A stretch of DNA of 64,000 nt from Timema cristinae (GCA_039000515.1 JBCFYV010001001.1:12575373-12639372), one strand, 5' to 3'. Shown: positions 26,300-38,524, counted from the first letter of the stretch. The notes: generated from the letters alone by a model not told the origin. A program made the numbers and translations.

Positions 26300-27570
26300 T
26301 GTAGGTAAACTTACCTTCAGACCGTCTTGGATCCCTCCACCGGAACAAAAAACTTGAGTCACCGCCGTTTTTGAATTTTGTCAGTCCACAGATTAAAATT
26401 TAATATGATCCGCGTCGAAGACGCACGGTTTAATTGAAGCAGCTTGCATGTTAACTAATCATCTAAGACTACGATAAACATGCGTAGTACCGCTCGTTTC
26501 AATTGATGGTCAGAAGAAAACACTTTCTCAAATGTTAGCCTAATATTTTATAGCACAGTTTTAAAAAAAATATTCTTGTCCACAATTTATCTAAACTAAT
26601 AAAAACCTTCGCAAGATATAACCACTAAAATTCATATTGACATCCACAAAAGAGGTTGATCCTCGTTGTCAAACGTTTCCGTCGGTATTATTTTTGTGTG
26701 TGTGTGTGACGCACTGACCAGATATTTTATAAACACTTTTGAAAACAAAACAAAATCATACGAGACAAATAACGTTTGTACTCAAAAACCTACAAGTCTT
26801 GATTAAATGCGCTCAAGAATATTCTCAAAGATGTCTCCAAATCCGCATAGTATTCTTCCGGTGTTCACATTTGGTTTGACAGTCCTTTCTCGTGGGTGGT
26901 GTAGGTGAAACAGATCTGAAGACACTTGCTTTGAAGATTTTCGAAACGAAGAATAATAAAAAAAATTACATCTATTTTCTGAGAGAGAAAAACAAAACAC
27001 AAACAACACTGTCGATGCACCCCTCCCCTCTTCTTCAACAAGTTGTAAGGAGGACGTCAAAAGTTCGCGTGGAAGACGCAAGAACGTGAAGGAAGAGAGG
27101 GAGAAAGAAGGATGAAAGTAAACCGTGCTTTGTATGTGCGGATAAGCGCGGTCTGAAGTCAACCACGAAAGTGAGCCTAAGGAGATCTGTTGGTGCCTAC
27201 GTCTGCAAAGAAGGAGAGGTAAAAGCTGTGGTCCCCCCACAGGTGAAGTGGAGGGGATATTGGCGGGAGGAGGCGGGCCATGGTCGGGCCAGAGGGGTCA
27301 CAGGGGAGGTTACGATCTACCAGGGGTACTTTTTCTTACCTGTCTATCTATCTCTCTCTCTAGACAAAGAGGAGAAGGCAGATAGAAGTTGGGAGAAGAT
27401 GATGAGGACTTGTGTGCTATATTAAGGAGACAGGTTAGGGTGGGGGTGGTAGTGGATTGCACAAGGGGCCCGTCTTGTAAAGTACCATGACGGAGAAGGT
27501 GAAAGATGGAGAGAGAGAGAGGGAGAATGGTACCTTCTTCAACCCCGCGGGCACAGGTTTGACTCTTTCT
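26300..27570 (-). promoter_or_regulatory. Candidate promoter and 5' non-coding exon region, minus strand
   Basis: It is richer in G and C and in GA/CT runs than any other kilobase outside transposons, with GGCGGGAGGAGGCGGG at 27261-27276. On the minus strand there are two strong donor words, CAG|GTAAGAA (exon edge 27340) and GAAG|GTAAGTTTAC (exon edge 26315). The open frames here (145 codons minus at 26803-27240, 65 and 84 codons plus) are low complexity without domains. A first exon with a large downstream intron is possible; transcription direction and start are not determined. Confidence 0.35.
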
Positions 27571-28459
27571 CATGACTCGTAGCGGTGCCTGTGCATTACC
27601 GTTTTATTCAACGCCTACAAAAATATGTTCTTTAAGCTGGTCCAGACCATTTGTTATATGCAATTGGTCGCTCATTTGGACACTTGGAAGTGTTTTGAAA
27701 CCTATCAATCTTGATGCGGATCATCAGGGAGTTTTTTTTTTAAATTCTATGATTTAATCATTTCTAATGTTTCATATCTTATCTATTATATGGAATTAAA
27801 ATGATTTGAATTCAAGTGAGTGTAAGGTACTTTAAGTTAATTCTGTGGACGTAAAAACAAAATCGCTAAGAAGGATTGGTGGAAATATTGAAATAAATAC
27901 TTGATAAGACATTTTCATCGCTAAAAGTTTCAAAAAAATTTTTGAACAAAATAATTATTAATTTTCCTCCTGTTAGTCTCTCATCTGTTTTTATATTTTA
28001 GAAAATTAAAACTCAAAACAAAATATACTCCACAAACGTTTTAAAAGCCGTTGAACTCAATATTAAAACACACATTTTGTTTGAATCAAATCGATAGAGT
28101 TTGAATGAAAATCTCTGATTAAAACATTAACTCACATTTTAATTTAATGTTTTATAAAAATGATATTCTATTCTTATAGATATTTAAACACGAAAATTGG
28201 TTACGTCACAATACAGCACAAAATAGTTTTTAAAATAATCCTATATTTTTTTATATCTGTATATAAACCTACTATACACATAAGCGTTTCCAAATTTCTA
28301 CATATTCACAACGTCTTTAGTCTTCTATTTATCATACATTTAGCAGATGAGTCTCATTTTCAAATTTAATTTGATTAAAGTTTGATTTGAAAAACTGTCT
28401 TCGCACCTTAATAAATATATATTTGATGTTACATGAGGCAATTTATCAATAATGTTGTT
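27571..28459. other. Unassigned AT-rich stretch
   Basis: No repeat family or domain is recognised; the short frames at 27572-27757 and 28160-28369 look like chance. Confidence 0.45.
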
Positions 28460-28840
28460 TTAAGGTGAGAGTGTAGGGGACGCGAGGAAAGGCAAGTATT
28501 TTTGGAGATTTTTAATTGCAAAAATAAATCAAATATTGCTCCATTAGAAACAGTTCAATATCTTCTTCACTAAGTAATATAATTTATATAGTTGTTGAAT
28601 ATCTGTCATGAGTATAGATGCGTCATTAGATAATAATACACTTTTTAAATTAAGAGAAAAAGTTTGTCATTAAATTCCAGGACACCATTGACAGATATTC
28701 AACAACTATTGATATCACCATGTGAAGAAAATTAAACTCTTATGTTTCCACTGGAGCAATATTTTATTTCTTATGGCAAAAAAAGTTTTGTTATAAAAAC
28801 TGCAAAAATACTGCCCTTCTTTCGCTTTCTCAACTCTAAG
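28460..28840. mobile_element. Foldback MITE, copy 4
   Basis: Left end TTAAGGTGAGAGTGTAGGGG; the right end is decayed (CTCTAAGTTG). The centre TCCAGGACACCATTGACAGA pairs with the left arm. Confidence 0.75.
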
Positions 28841-30424
28841 TTGTAAGACAAACATTTTTAAGGGGTAGTAAGCATCCAGTTATTTTTTCTGTTTACTTGT
28901 ATCGAAGAGCAGGAGGACTCAATGTCAGTTTCATCCAGGCTGGACCAACCAATAACGAATAAGTAAGGGTTCGTATTCATTCCGGGCTTACCAATGGCTT
29001 TACTCACTCTTCATCCACGCAGGAATGGGTATACATCTTAAAAGTTTTTCCTTCAAATTAAATTTTCAGGCTTGGTTTGTATGTTTTATACTTTGTCATC
29101 AAATTATCCTAGTAAATATTCTCAATATCAATCTATACTCTACATGGCCCCCTTAGGAATGTAGTGGGACACGTATTCAACACCGCCTTGAACCGAATAA
29201 CTTCTTATACCTTTTAAAATGACTGATGCAAGCTAATTGGTCTGCTAAAGCTAGAGGTAACTGTAAATATCAGCTTAACTTTTCTTAGATTGTAGTCGGT
29301 ACATTTACAAAGGAAGTTGTACTATTCGGTGACAACTGAACAGAGAAACTAGCCTGCTGATTCTGCACCATTATCTTCGATCTAGACACTCCACACTCCT
29401 ATGATTTGTCTTCGGCAAGGTATTCAGGAGGGCAGTCACCTCCTGAAAATCCCTTATCTCATCCACCTAGTGTCGAAAACTTGGAAACTATTGTGGGGGG
29501 GGGGGGGGGGGGAAGCATTTTTGGCCAAAGACGGGAGAAGCTTTATTTCTTTAACTTAAAAATATTAAAATTATTAACATTCGTATACAAAAAATATAGC
29601 TCAGTACTGGCATATTCGATTGGAGTTCTTGACTATCACACATAATATCGTAGTTAAAACGGTTTTCTGCGAAATAAGTTTTATATTTTATCTCCAGAGG
29701 AATTGTGACAGTTCATTTTATAGTTTCTTTGAGCTACTCTTTTAGTTTAAGCCTTTTAAAACCTTTTTGTTACTCATTAATAAAAAAAAATTATACACAA
29801 GCGTGAATCATTAGAAACAATAATTATTATTATAATCTTGTGGCTTAATGCAAAAATTTTAATCAGACAATAGTTGTAATAGTAAAGTTAAATAAATGTA
29901 ATTATACTAGTGTGAGCTTATGCCTTTGTTGGATGCTATGAATTTTATAAGTCTTAACAACACAAACCGGAACGTCTTGATTTATTATTATTTATTTATT
30001 TGAGGCATTTAACGTGCACGTAATGAACCGACCAACGTCTTAATTTGTTCCTAATAATAACTATGGTTCGAATCCAGGTTGTGATGACAAATATATTCAC
30101 TATGTGTATCGTTCTGCTCTATAATAATTAAATACCTTATTTCGAATGGTGTATGCAAGGGTTGCCAAACTTTTTAAAACCCAATGAGTACTTGCACCCG
30201 AAATAACACATGCTGAAACCCTCATACTATTTACACTTATATATATAAAAACAATACAATCATGTTCTGGCTGCCTTTTTTTTTTGGCAAGTGTACTTTG
30301 TTCATATCTGAAAATATTGGCAATCCTAATTGCTGATGCTATTTTATAGAGTGAAAAATTAAGAACACTCTAAAATTGCTTCAGAGAGCCTGAGATAGTT
30401 ATGACGAAGCCCAGTTAAAAAAAA
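28841..30424. other. Mostly unassigned stretch
   Basis: A 19-base poly-G tract is at about 29493-29511. A tRNA-like remnant (TGGTTCGAATCCAGG) is near 30063. A hAT-end-like CAAGGGTTGCCAAACTTTTT lies at about 30156 without a partner. Confidence 0.4.
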
Positions 30425-30605
30425 ACGCTGGTCTAATGCGTCACTCTCGTGTTTAGATTGGTTGTGATGGGGAAATCGGGGTTCGAATATCGGTGAGGTA
30501 TACCGTGGGTGGTTTTTCCTCAATATTTTCCCACCCTCAGTCCACGCAACTTCGGGTAAGCTACACTCCCTCTAAATTATAACTTTATTATCTCTAAAAA
30601 GGATA
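30425..30605 (+). mobile_element. SINE family A2 fragment
   Basis: Head remnant TGGTCTAATGCGTCACTCTC, B box GGGGTTCGAATATCGG, and body to the CCACGCAACTTCGGGT block. A minus-strand fragment of the same family follows at 30670-30822. Confidence 0.7.
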
Positions 30606-31689
30606 GGTAAGACATGGAAAGCAGTTTCCCCCCTTGCTTCTTGCTATCCTTACGTTCTCTCCTCATATTTAACTAGTGGTGTAAGGAGGAAGGTAATAAT
30701 TTAAAGTATATTTAATTACATCTGCGTGGAGGGAGAGTAGAATACTATCTAATAAAAAGGAAACCCATACGGAAATTTAAGCCTCAGCCTCCTCGTTAAT
30801 GATGAACCAGGTATAGTTGGCCTTAATATCATGGGGTCAATATTTTTTGTTTAAATTTTATTGAACTAGGTTGTACTAAAGGATATATATGTTAGGAGTG
30901 TATGTAAGTGATAGCCAGTCAGCAAAAGTTTCTTTATTGTAAACATTGGCTGAAATTTTGAAATTGTTTGAACCATAAATAAAACTGTATATATTTTGTT
31001 AGTAAAATTTTGGGGTGGGGGTTTGAACCCCTAGTCCCCCCCTCTCGACTATGACCTTGGTTAAGTGTCCAAATAAAAAATAAATGAATGCATAAGTCTG
31101 TTTTTATTGTTACAGTTGCAGTATTCTTTCTCCTCTTCAATGGTAAGTTTTGAGATTGCCTATAAGCCTGGAAATTTCCTCGTGTTTACACACGTATGTA
31201 TGCTTGCTTGGCTAGTTGACAAACACCAGACGACGAGATGGTAATCTTGGTCGTAGATCTAAATGCTAATGATCAAATTAAAAACATATCTCAAGTTTCT
31301 ATAAACTTGACACAGTTTCACTTCCCCTCAGCTAATTAATATTTAATCGTTAAACTTAATATAAAAAAGTTGTTTAGTGAAAGTCTTATTTTTTAGTAAA
31401 TAAAATGTCAAATTAAAAAAAATTCTAGGCTTATAAAATAGTTGAATAGCTTAATTTCAATTAATTGTTTTTAAATGTTTATAATTATAGTTAGTCTCTC
31501 TTGTTTGCATCAATAATATATGTACATTTGGTCTCTTTAGTTAATTTATCCCTCATATGAATACAGTATCTGCACTAAAAGTATAAATTATAAATAACGC
31601 TACGCTAAGAATTTATTATTCAAAGTAAATCCAACAAAAGAACACACACATCAATGATACATGGATTAAACATCAAGCTCGTTAGTTTG

Positions 31690-31865
31690 GTTTGCCGGAG
31701 ACTGGGAAACCAGGGTTAGAATATAGGCAAGATGCATTTAGGGGTTTTTCCTCTAAATGGTTTAATTCTCATACCTCCACGTGAATTTGAATACATTCCA
31801 TTTCAATTCTACCTTTCCCATCCCTACTCCATTAGTGTAACTAAATACGGATGGCTTGAGTGAGA
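31690..31865 (+). mobile_element. SINE family A fragment
   Basis: GGGTTTTTCCTCTAAATGG, CCTCCACGTGAATTTG and the tail TTAGTGTAACTAAATACGG show the family body; the tRNA-like head is eroded. Confidence 0.6.
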
Positions 31866-32152
31866 TGCTAAAGAATAATAATTACAAAATTTTGTCCTTT
31901 TTGGCACACAGGCTAGAAGGTCCTTATTAGCAGCCCCTTTATGATCCTTAGCGCTATCGAGTTGTCATATCCCTTTGTGTGTTGGTGTCTTAGAGGAGCT
32001 AATATGAAACGTTTCAGATAACGAAATTAATTGAACTCTGTTAAATGCTTGGTTCTATTTGTAAAATCAAAACTCTGATATATGCAACTATTATGGCACT
32101 TGTTTAAATTATTCTGACAGAATATAGATATAAAGCAGCTTACTTAATCCTC

Positions 32153-32397
32153 AGCCCTTTGGTGGCCAGCATGGTCTAAGCTCTAAGGCTTTACTCTTTT
32201 TATAGACTGGCCTGCCGATTATAGGAAGATTGGGGTTCGAATCCAGGCCACTATACAATAGGATTTAAAAGTCCCCCCCCCTCTTTCCACTCAAATGTGT
32301 GTACAATTACTCTAAATTCAACCTTACTCCTCCCTAAAACACTAGCGTAATTAGTACATAGGCGTATAGCCCGAACAGGTAAACAAACGCGATGCTT
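32153..32397 (+). mobile_element. SINE family A2
   Basis: Head TGGTGGCCAGCATGGTCTAA, B box GGGGTTCGAATCC, and tail GCGTATAGCCCGAACAGGT. Confidence 0.8.
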
Positions 32398-33137
32398 AAA
32401 AAAAATCCTCATATGATTGATTGATATTTAAAAGAACAGGAATAATGCTTGCAGTTCCAAAATAATTTAGAAGATATAATACCAAAATTTAAAACAGTGA
32501 TTTGCCTACAAGTGATGAGTTTTATTTCATCTAGTCTTTAAAAATGATGATAGTTCGTTTAAAGTTTGGATTTTGCAAGAATATTACTTGTGTTAGATGA
32601 CTAATTTTTAGTTATGCCTGTAACATATTGTGTCAAGTAAATAATAGCAAATAAACAATATCCCCAATTTAAGATACAATAACAACAAAATATTTTCCAC
32701 ACAAAGTGACAGTCATTTTTATTGAAAGATGAATTATTTCCCCTTTATTGAAAAGTCGTGACTTTAACGCCCGCATGGAACGTAACTCTTTACTTGTGGA
32801 TAGTTTACTTATTTGGTGATTATTAGTGCTTGAACAAGAAAGTTTATGGGTAAATGGAAGTTTCCTGATAATGAGCCCAAATAAGGAATTGATTTTTAAA
32901 AGGATGTTCTCTGTTAAGTCATCTCCGTTGAGTAAAATAATGTTCCTTCATTAAGTGAATAATATTTATAACCTTTTGTGAGCATTTAAACAAATAATAG
33001 AATATCTTACATAAAAAATAGTATACATGTATTTATTATATTAAAACAATTAAATAATTATTTTAAAATGCTATAGAATATATAAATTTTCACATAGAAT
33101 ACATAACTAGTTTAGTTGAACTATGAGTGACACTTTT

Positions 33138-33376
33138 CAGTAGGTGAATGGCCTAAGTAGTCACTCTCTTGCTGGGGTTAGACGGTTCTGTTTATCGCGG
33201 AGATACGGGGGATCGAATCCAGTCGGGTCTACTAAGAGTGGTTTTCCACAAATGGTTTCCCCCTATCCTAACAAGCAAATGCGTATAATTTGCTTCTAAA
33301 AAGCTTAATTTTTCATCCATTAGGGTAATGATCATATTATAATCTTTTAGCCTGAACATCCAGTAAGACGCTATGA
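33138..33376 (+). mobile_element. SINE family A2
   Basis: B box GGGATCGAATCC, body GTCTACTAAGAGTGGTTTTC (like the 18732 copy) and tail TTTAGCCTGAACATCCAGTA. Confidence 0.7.
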
Positions 33377-33639
33377 TAAAAAAAACTAGATGTGTACAGC
33401 ATATATACTTTCTTAACAGATTGATCATACCAATACACGACTTACAAACTAATATCACCCAAAAATAAACACCCCAGCCACTTAGCCGCTAATTCATTTC
33501 TGCGAAAGAAGGATACATTTTTCAGGTTGAGTGGTAATCAAACAAGGGACCCCTACTTTAGTAGGCAAGCTGTGTTACTGAATGAGCTAAGGAGTCGTAC
33601 TTGCTATTTTAAACATTAAAAGTGCTAGCAGATAGCCCA

Positions 33640-33930
33640 AAATTCAAATGTTTCAGCTGTTAGTGAACGTTCTTACGTACGCCGTGGTCCCGAAGTGATT
33701 GGTACATAAAGGTTGACGGTAGTTTCATCTGGCCGTCCAGAGATGGCAGGTAAGAGGACTTTGCCGCACGAACAGCCGGAACTTTATTTATTCCAAGGGG
33801 CCAAAAACATTATTTTGATAGTCATGATGATGGAAGATTTATGAACTATCTATCATCTACTGAGATCTAAACGATCAGAGCCATTTGCGTGAGGAGATTG
33901 TGGATTAGCGAGGTATTATTTACATTTAGA
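33640..33930. promoter_or_regulatory. Non-repetitive island (candidate conserved non-coding element or exon)
   Basis: Contains ATGGCAG|GTAAGA, a good plus-strand donor word at 33750, then CCGGAACTTTATTTATTCC and GAAGATTTATGAACTATC (Hox-like TTTATGA). No recognisable frame. Confidence 0.35.
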
Positions 33931-34268
33931 ATATTATTTTCGTGATAGCGACAAGGCTAAGATTTATACTATAGATTATTAGATTAGCATATATAATGTC
34001 ATAAGAGCTTTACTTTTAATGAATTGATTATTAAATTTAAACTTTATTTTACTAGCTACGTTATGTAAATATGTTTTAAAAAATGATTACATTTTATCAC
34101 TGGCTGAAGGAAAGGCTTAACCTTTCAATGATTCACATACTTCACTTTTGTGGTAAAAATTAAATTTCTGTATTAATAATAAAGAAACAACGTTCATCCT
34201 TGCTAATTTTACCGTAATGAACTAAATGTTTTGTTGTAAACTTTAAATTTAATTAAATTTAATATGAA

Positions 34269-34548
34269 ACCCACTTCAGTGGCCGAAGGTCTATGACGTC
34301 ACACTATCAGTAGACTAGACAGTCTATGACGTCATCTCTCAGTAGACTATACTGCCGATGACAGGGAGATCAAGGCTCGAATCTCGGTTGGGTGTACTGA
34401 GGGTGGTTTTTACTAGATTGTTTTCCACTCTCCCTCTACGCATATAAAGGTACATTTCCTCTGATTATAACCCTCCTATTCCTTAAAACCATTAGCATAA
34501 TTAGTACATTAGCGTATAACATGAAAGGGGTTGTAAAACGCGGTGCTA
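34269..34548 (+). mobile_element. SINE family A2 with internal 33-bp duplication
   Basis: A near-complete copy from CCACTTCAGTGGCCGAAGGT to ACGCGGTGCTAAAGG. The segment GTCTATGACGTCA...CAGTAGACTA is present twice in tandem (34289-34321 and 34322-34351), lengthening the tRNA-like head. The copy lies between two of the non-repetitive islands. Confidence 0.82.
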
Positions 34549-34699
34549 AAGGAAAAAGAAAATAAATATAGAAAATTGTACCCCTAGTTGAGCAAGTAAG
34601 AATCGATCTCTGAACACCTGGAACAGAGTAGGGGAGACACTCCACCTACCAAATTCATTTAAAAAAATATATATAATTTTTATTTCATACAACATGAAA

Positions 34700-35065
34700 A
34701 ATGGAAAAAAATTTGACTCAAAAATCTTATTTTCAAGGGATACATAACTTGTGTAGGAACAAAAGACGACCCTACAGAGTGAGCTGTCTTTTCGAAGGCC
34801 AATTTGAGAGCGTGATGAGAAACAAAGGAAAGATCCAGTGCGCAAGTAACTGTTGGCCGGAAACGCGAGGCCATTATTATTCCGAAACTGTTTGTCGCTT
34901 GTCCGGGAGGTGGAAATCAAATCGACATTAGCAAGCAAGTGGTTTACTCGGGACACCTCCAGGGCCGCTCTTACACCATCTTTTCGAGAATGGCCGAAAA
35001 TAAACAGGATATTATGACGACAAACACACTGATTAATTGGTGCGAGTAAACATCCCCCCCCCACT
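34700..35065. promoter_or_regulatory. Non-repetitive island (candidate conserved non-coding element)
   Basis: Both strands are open by chance (76 codons plus, up to 172 minus) but neither shows a domain, and the long minus frame runs into the SINE tail. Words such as GAATGGCCGAAAATAAACAG and ACACTGATTAATTGG (homeodomain-like) look regulatory. It ends in a poly-C run. Confidence 0.35.
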
Positions 35066-35703
35066 CCTTCTTTCCCTTATGTGGTTTCAAGGTTAATGTC
35101 GTTTAAATCGAAATTAAATTATTGAGACATCAATTTAAGATTGTATAAATACTCTTTATTCCTAAGGATATACTGAATGACCTTAACTTCAACTGACTAA
35201 ACTTCGATGCCGTAGTCTATGGCTCAAAATAATAATACAAATTTATAGAAAACATAATTTTGCAAAACGCTTCTTTTCGAGTCACAGAATCTGTAAAGAT
35301 CTAAAACTTATTTCTGTTTAAGTTTGTTTTGATGATTTTTTTTTCCTCTTTGGTTTCAGTAATGTCATTTTCTTTTCATTAATATTTATTTTATAAATAA
35401 ACTTTTTAATAAGAAGTTCTTATGCTATTTTTTTATTTTTCTTAAATTTTATTTTTATTGGTTTTATTAAAAAGACCCTTGGTAAAATGTTATCAATTTT
35501 GAAAGCAAAACAATAAGTTTGTATTTCTTTAAAAGGTTTTTCTTATGACACGATCTGGTTTTGGTTCATGGTTTCTTACCCAACATGCAGTTTTCCATCC
35601 TCTCTCGAAATGAGGAGTAATGAATTTCTTTTCAGTAAAATTATACAAATAATTTCCCACAGCATTTTGACGTTCAGAATATACTAATTTTAATTACGCT
35701 AAT

Positions 35704-35821
35704 AGGGTAGGGAGAATTAAAGGGAAACTATCTCTAAATAGTCGGGAGTAAAAACCACGCTTAGTACACGTGGCTGAGATTCAACCCCCAACCACCAGTG
35801 AACCAGACTAGATAAGCCTAA

Positions 35822-35822
<1 letters not shown>
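35704..35822 (-). repeat. SINE-A fragment, left copy of a 115-bp direct duplication
   Basis: AGAATTAAAGGGAAACTATC through ATTCAACCCCCAACCACC to AGACTAGATAA..CCTAAC. Nearly the same sequence recurs at 36091-36205. Confidence 0.85.
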
Positions 35823-35830
<8 letters not shown>

Positions 35831-35853
<23 letters not shown>

Positions 35854-36091
35854 GCTCCGCGTCTTAATACCCATTTGGGTTGTACGCACTTACGCTAATG
35901 TGTAATGTAGGGTGATTGTGAAATGAAATGGAGGAACTACAGTTTAACGTGGAATCCGAACCACGGTGGAGGCCTGGCATTCCACACATTCACAAGATGT
36001 CTTGTCAGAGGTGAAGGAAGGGTTTGGTAATCAGATAAATTTGTGCCAGGACCGAGGATTGAACTCCGGGCCCCCAGCACAGAAGTCTGAA
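35831..36091 (-). mobile_element. SINE family B, 5'-truncated
   Basis: Tail CTCCGCGTCTTAATACCC with an (ATT)n run before it (35823-35851). The body is intact and the head stops at CAGAAGTCTGA, losing the A box. It is bracketed by two copies of a SINE-A fragment. Confidence 0.88.
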
Positions 36092-36205
36092 GGTAGAATT
36101 AAAGGGAAACTATCTCTAAATACTCGGGAGTAAAAACCGCCCTTAGTACACGTGACCGAGATTCAACCCCCAACCACCAGCCAACCAGACTAGATAACCC
36201 TAACA
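36091..36205 (-). repeat. SINE-A fragment, right copy of a 115-bp direct duplication
   Basis: Matches 35704-35822 except for a few substitutions (for example CACGCTTAG to CGCCCTTAG). The two copies flank the SINE-B at 35831-36091. Confidence 0.85.
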
Positions 36206-36298
36206 GTTAGGTCCCTTTCCCATCGATGTGGATAACTACGATATTTAAAGGAACTTGTAATAATAATTTTCTAAAAATAGTAAGTCGTGAATTTATCT

Positions 36299-36497
36299 GC
36301 GCCAGTGGATGCGCCATTTAAATACCAAGTTCACTAATATTCAATGAGTCTCATTATCAGGTAAAGGAGAGGTTAGGATTCAAATCACGGTTGGGTGTAC
36401 TGCAGTTATTTCCTCTAAAATCCCCCTTCCACATTCTTACAACACCAACTTAATTAATATACATTCGTATTATCCAAATGGGTAGTGAGACGCGGAG
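36299..36497 (+). mobile_element. SINE family A fragment
   Basis: B box AGGATTCAAATCACGG, GGTTGGGTGTACTG and tail ATCCAAATGGGTAGTGAGAC. Confidence 0.65.
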
Positions 36498-36904
36498 AGA
36501 TACAAAACAATATTTTTTAACATGTTTCTAGCACCTTTTCCCTAAAACTAATATCCCCAACACAAAAACAATAAACACGAGAGGGTTAGATTGATTTTAC
36601 ATCCATGCACAATGATTAGTTAAATTCAAACGGTATATATCGTGCATTGCGCGATTCATAAGAACAATATATCGGTACAAATAACAATGATATTGCGCTT
36701 TTGGGCTACATCATTCTTAGCCCAGTAATGGAAAGATTAGCCAGTGCTAATGTACCGTTGCCCAGAAGACACCCTAATGTACTAATCGTACATCCTTTTC
36801 CGTGGAGTTTCTTTCCATGTCCGATGAGATGAGTTGATGGTAATTGTGTGTGCGAGGGTATAGAACCAATGGAAACACTTAAACCTAACTTAAGCACCAA
36901 TAAA

Positions 36905-37030
36905 TCAAACCCTAGTGACCGATGGGGTTATTCCCCTTTTAGGAAAAAATACCCAAGTTACCAGCCGGGAATCGAACCCCTGTACCCCTAGGTTCATAAT
37001 CAAGTGGCCTGACCACGGGGCCAGTTATCG
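36905..37030 (-). mobile_element. SINE family D (tRNA-like head)
   Basis: On the minus strand TGGCCCCGTGGTCAGGCCAC (A box) and GGGGTTCGATTCCCGG (B box) are well preserved; the body that follows is not shared with family A or B. No paired acceptor stem. Confidence 0.6.
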
Positions 37031-37493
37031 GTTAAAATGAAACGTAATGTTTCAAGTCCTAACTTACTTAAATTGATTGTCTTTCATGAATATAAATTTG
37101 TGCTACTAAAAAAAGGTATCTAAAAATTCTTCACCAAAGGGTTCATTCAAAAAACCACGTAAATTAAACCGTAGGCTATATTTAGAAAATTGAAATTAAC
37201 TTAAAAAAAGTGTTGACAGTACTATTAGATCAAATTTAATTTTTATTTGGTTCCGATTTTATTATTGTCGTGAATATTATGATAGACCGGCTTCTCAATA
37301 ACATACTCAAAAATATAAGCTCTCCCCATTATTTCCTATTGTTAATTTTGCAATCGTGGTCATTGATGTTAAAACAAAGAAAATTCGTCAATAACAAACA
37401 AGTATGGCAACAGCCAGACATTTAAAACATGAACATAGATAGTTTCTGTCGGCTATGGTGTACTAGCGTTTTTAATTGGCTGGAGCTTCTCAC

Positions 37494-37788
37494 CTCCGTG
37501 GTATAGTGGTCAGAGTTCCTGGCTACAGATCCAGAGGTCCCGGGGCTCGATCCCCGGCGCTTCCAAAAATTTTCTGTGAACCAGTGGGACTGGTACGGGG
37601 ACAAACTCAGCCTCGTGAGGGCAAATGAGGAACTACTCGAATAAAGAAGTAGCATCTCTGGCTTAGAAAACTGAGATTGTTGTTCTGACCACATGACACC
37701 CTCTATCCGCGAATATTGGCAAGATCATCGCTGTGGCGGCCGCTCGGTCGGTATAGCTCGTTTGTTGGTTCACACCATGGAGGAAGAC
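37494..37788 (+). mobile_element. tRNA-derived SINE with a widely shared arthropod-type body
   Basis: The head CTCCGTGGTATAGTGGTCAG and B box GGGGCTCGATCCCCGG lead into a body with GGTACGGGGACAAACTCAGC, AACTACTCGAATAAAGAAGT and TGACCACATGACACCCTC, then GCGGCCGCTCGGTCGGTATA. The word CTTCTCAC lies at 37486-37493 and 37789-37796, a plausible 8-bp target duplication. From memory, SINEs with this body occur in several insects. It is the only copy I see here and is unrelated to families A and B. Confidence 0.75.
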
Positions 37789-38177
37789 CTTCTCACATTC
37801 TCATTGGCTCATACAAGGACTGTCTATGCTCAAACTTATGCATAATACTTAAAATATTAAAGTTAAAATTACTGTATAGATAGTGCATTATTCATTAGTC
37901 ACTCTGTATCGATTATGAACGTCATAACTGAAAATAATCTATTTTAACTTCTTGCGCACTATGTGCCATGCACATACTCTTAAGTTACGCGCTATGCATT
38001 AATATAAGCCCAGCCTTATCAATGTTTAAGATAGTATTGAGTGAAGAAGGAATCCACTTCAATTCAAGGAGTCCACTTCAATTCTGAGTGAAGAGAGTAT
38101 TAAAGGAGGAGGAGGTTGGTCGGGGGGGGGGGGTATGTGTGTGTCGCTTCAGTAGCATCACCGGACAACAGCAATCA

Positions 38178-38222
38178 AGTAGTAGTAGTAGTAGTAGTAG
38201 TATAGTAGTAGTAGTAGTAGCA
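38178..38222. repeat. (AGT)n microsatellite
   Basis: Runs of AGT interrupted once by a TAT step. It opens a spurious serine/valine-rich frame on both strands that I do not count as a gene. Confidence 0.9.
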
Positions 38223-38344
38223 GCAGGGACTTTCACTTTCAAGACGCTCCACCGGATTGACTGTTTTGCGAGAGTGTGTGATGTGGTGTTATATGGCCTA
38301 CTAAACAAGAGATGGGGGTCAACACCATGTACCTTCTAATGAAA

Positions 38345-38524
38345 ATCAATATCATACTACAACTCACAGACACAAGACGCAAGCAAATAGGCCACATTAA
38401 TCACATTCCACAACATCCATATAAAACCTTTTACTCAACATAACACACACGTACATAATTATTATCCATACATATTATATCCATAACAAATTTTAATTCC
38501 CAAATACAACATACCAGTATGTAG
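38345..38524. repeat. Degenerate left shoulder of the 59-bp satellite
   Basis: Diverged pieces of the unit can be recognised (ATCATACTACAACTCAC, CACAACATCCATATAA, CGTACATAATTATTATCC). Decay at one edge and homogeneity inside is typical of satellite arrays. Confidence 0.65.

Noticed and set aside
26803..27240. 145-codon minus-strand frame
   Set aside because: Low-complexity serine/leucine/phenylalanine-rich translation of a CT-rich tract, no domain, and overlapping frames on the other strand.
30156..30300. Complete hAT element
   Set aside because: Only one end-like word is present; no second end or 8-bp duplication was found.
34546..35064. 172-codon minus-strand frame, the longest in the window after the transposase
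   Set aside because: It runs from a unique island into a SINE tail, shows no domain, and both strands are open there.
37494..37565. tRNA gene
   Set aside because: It is the head of a SINE with a long body and flanking duplication.
38088..38339. 83-codon serine/valine-rich frame
   Set aside because: Produced by the (AGT)n microsatellite.
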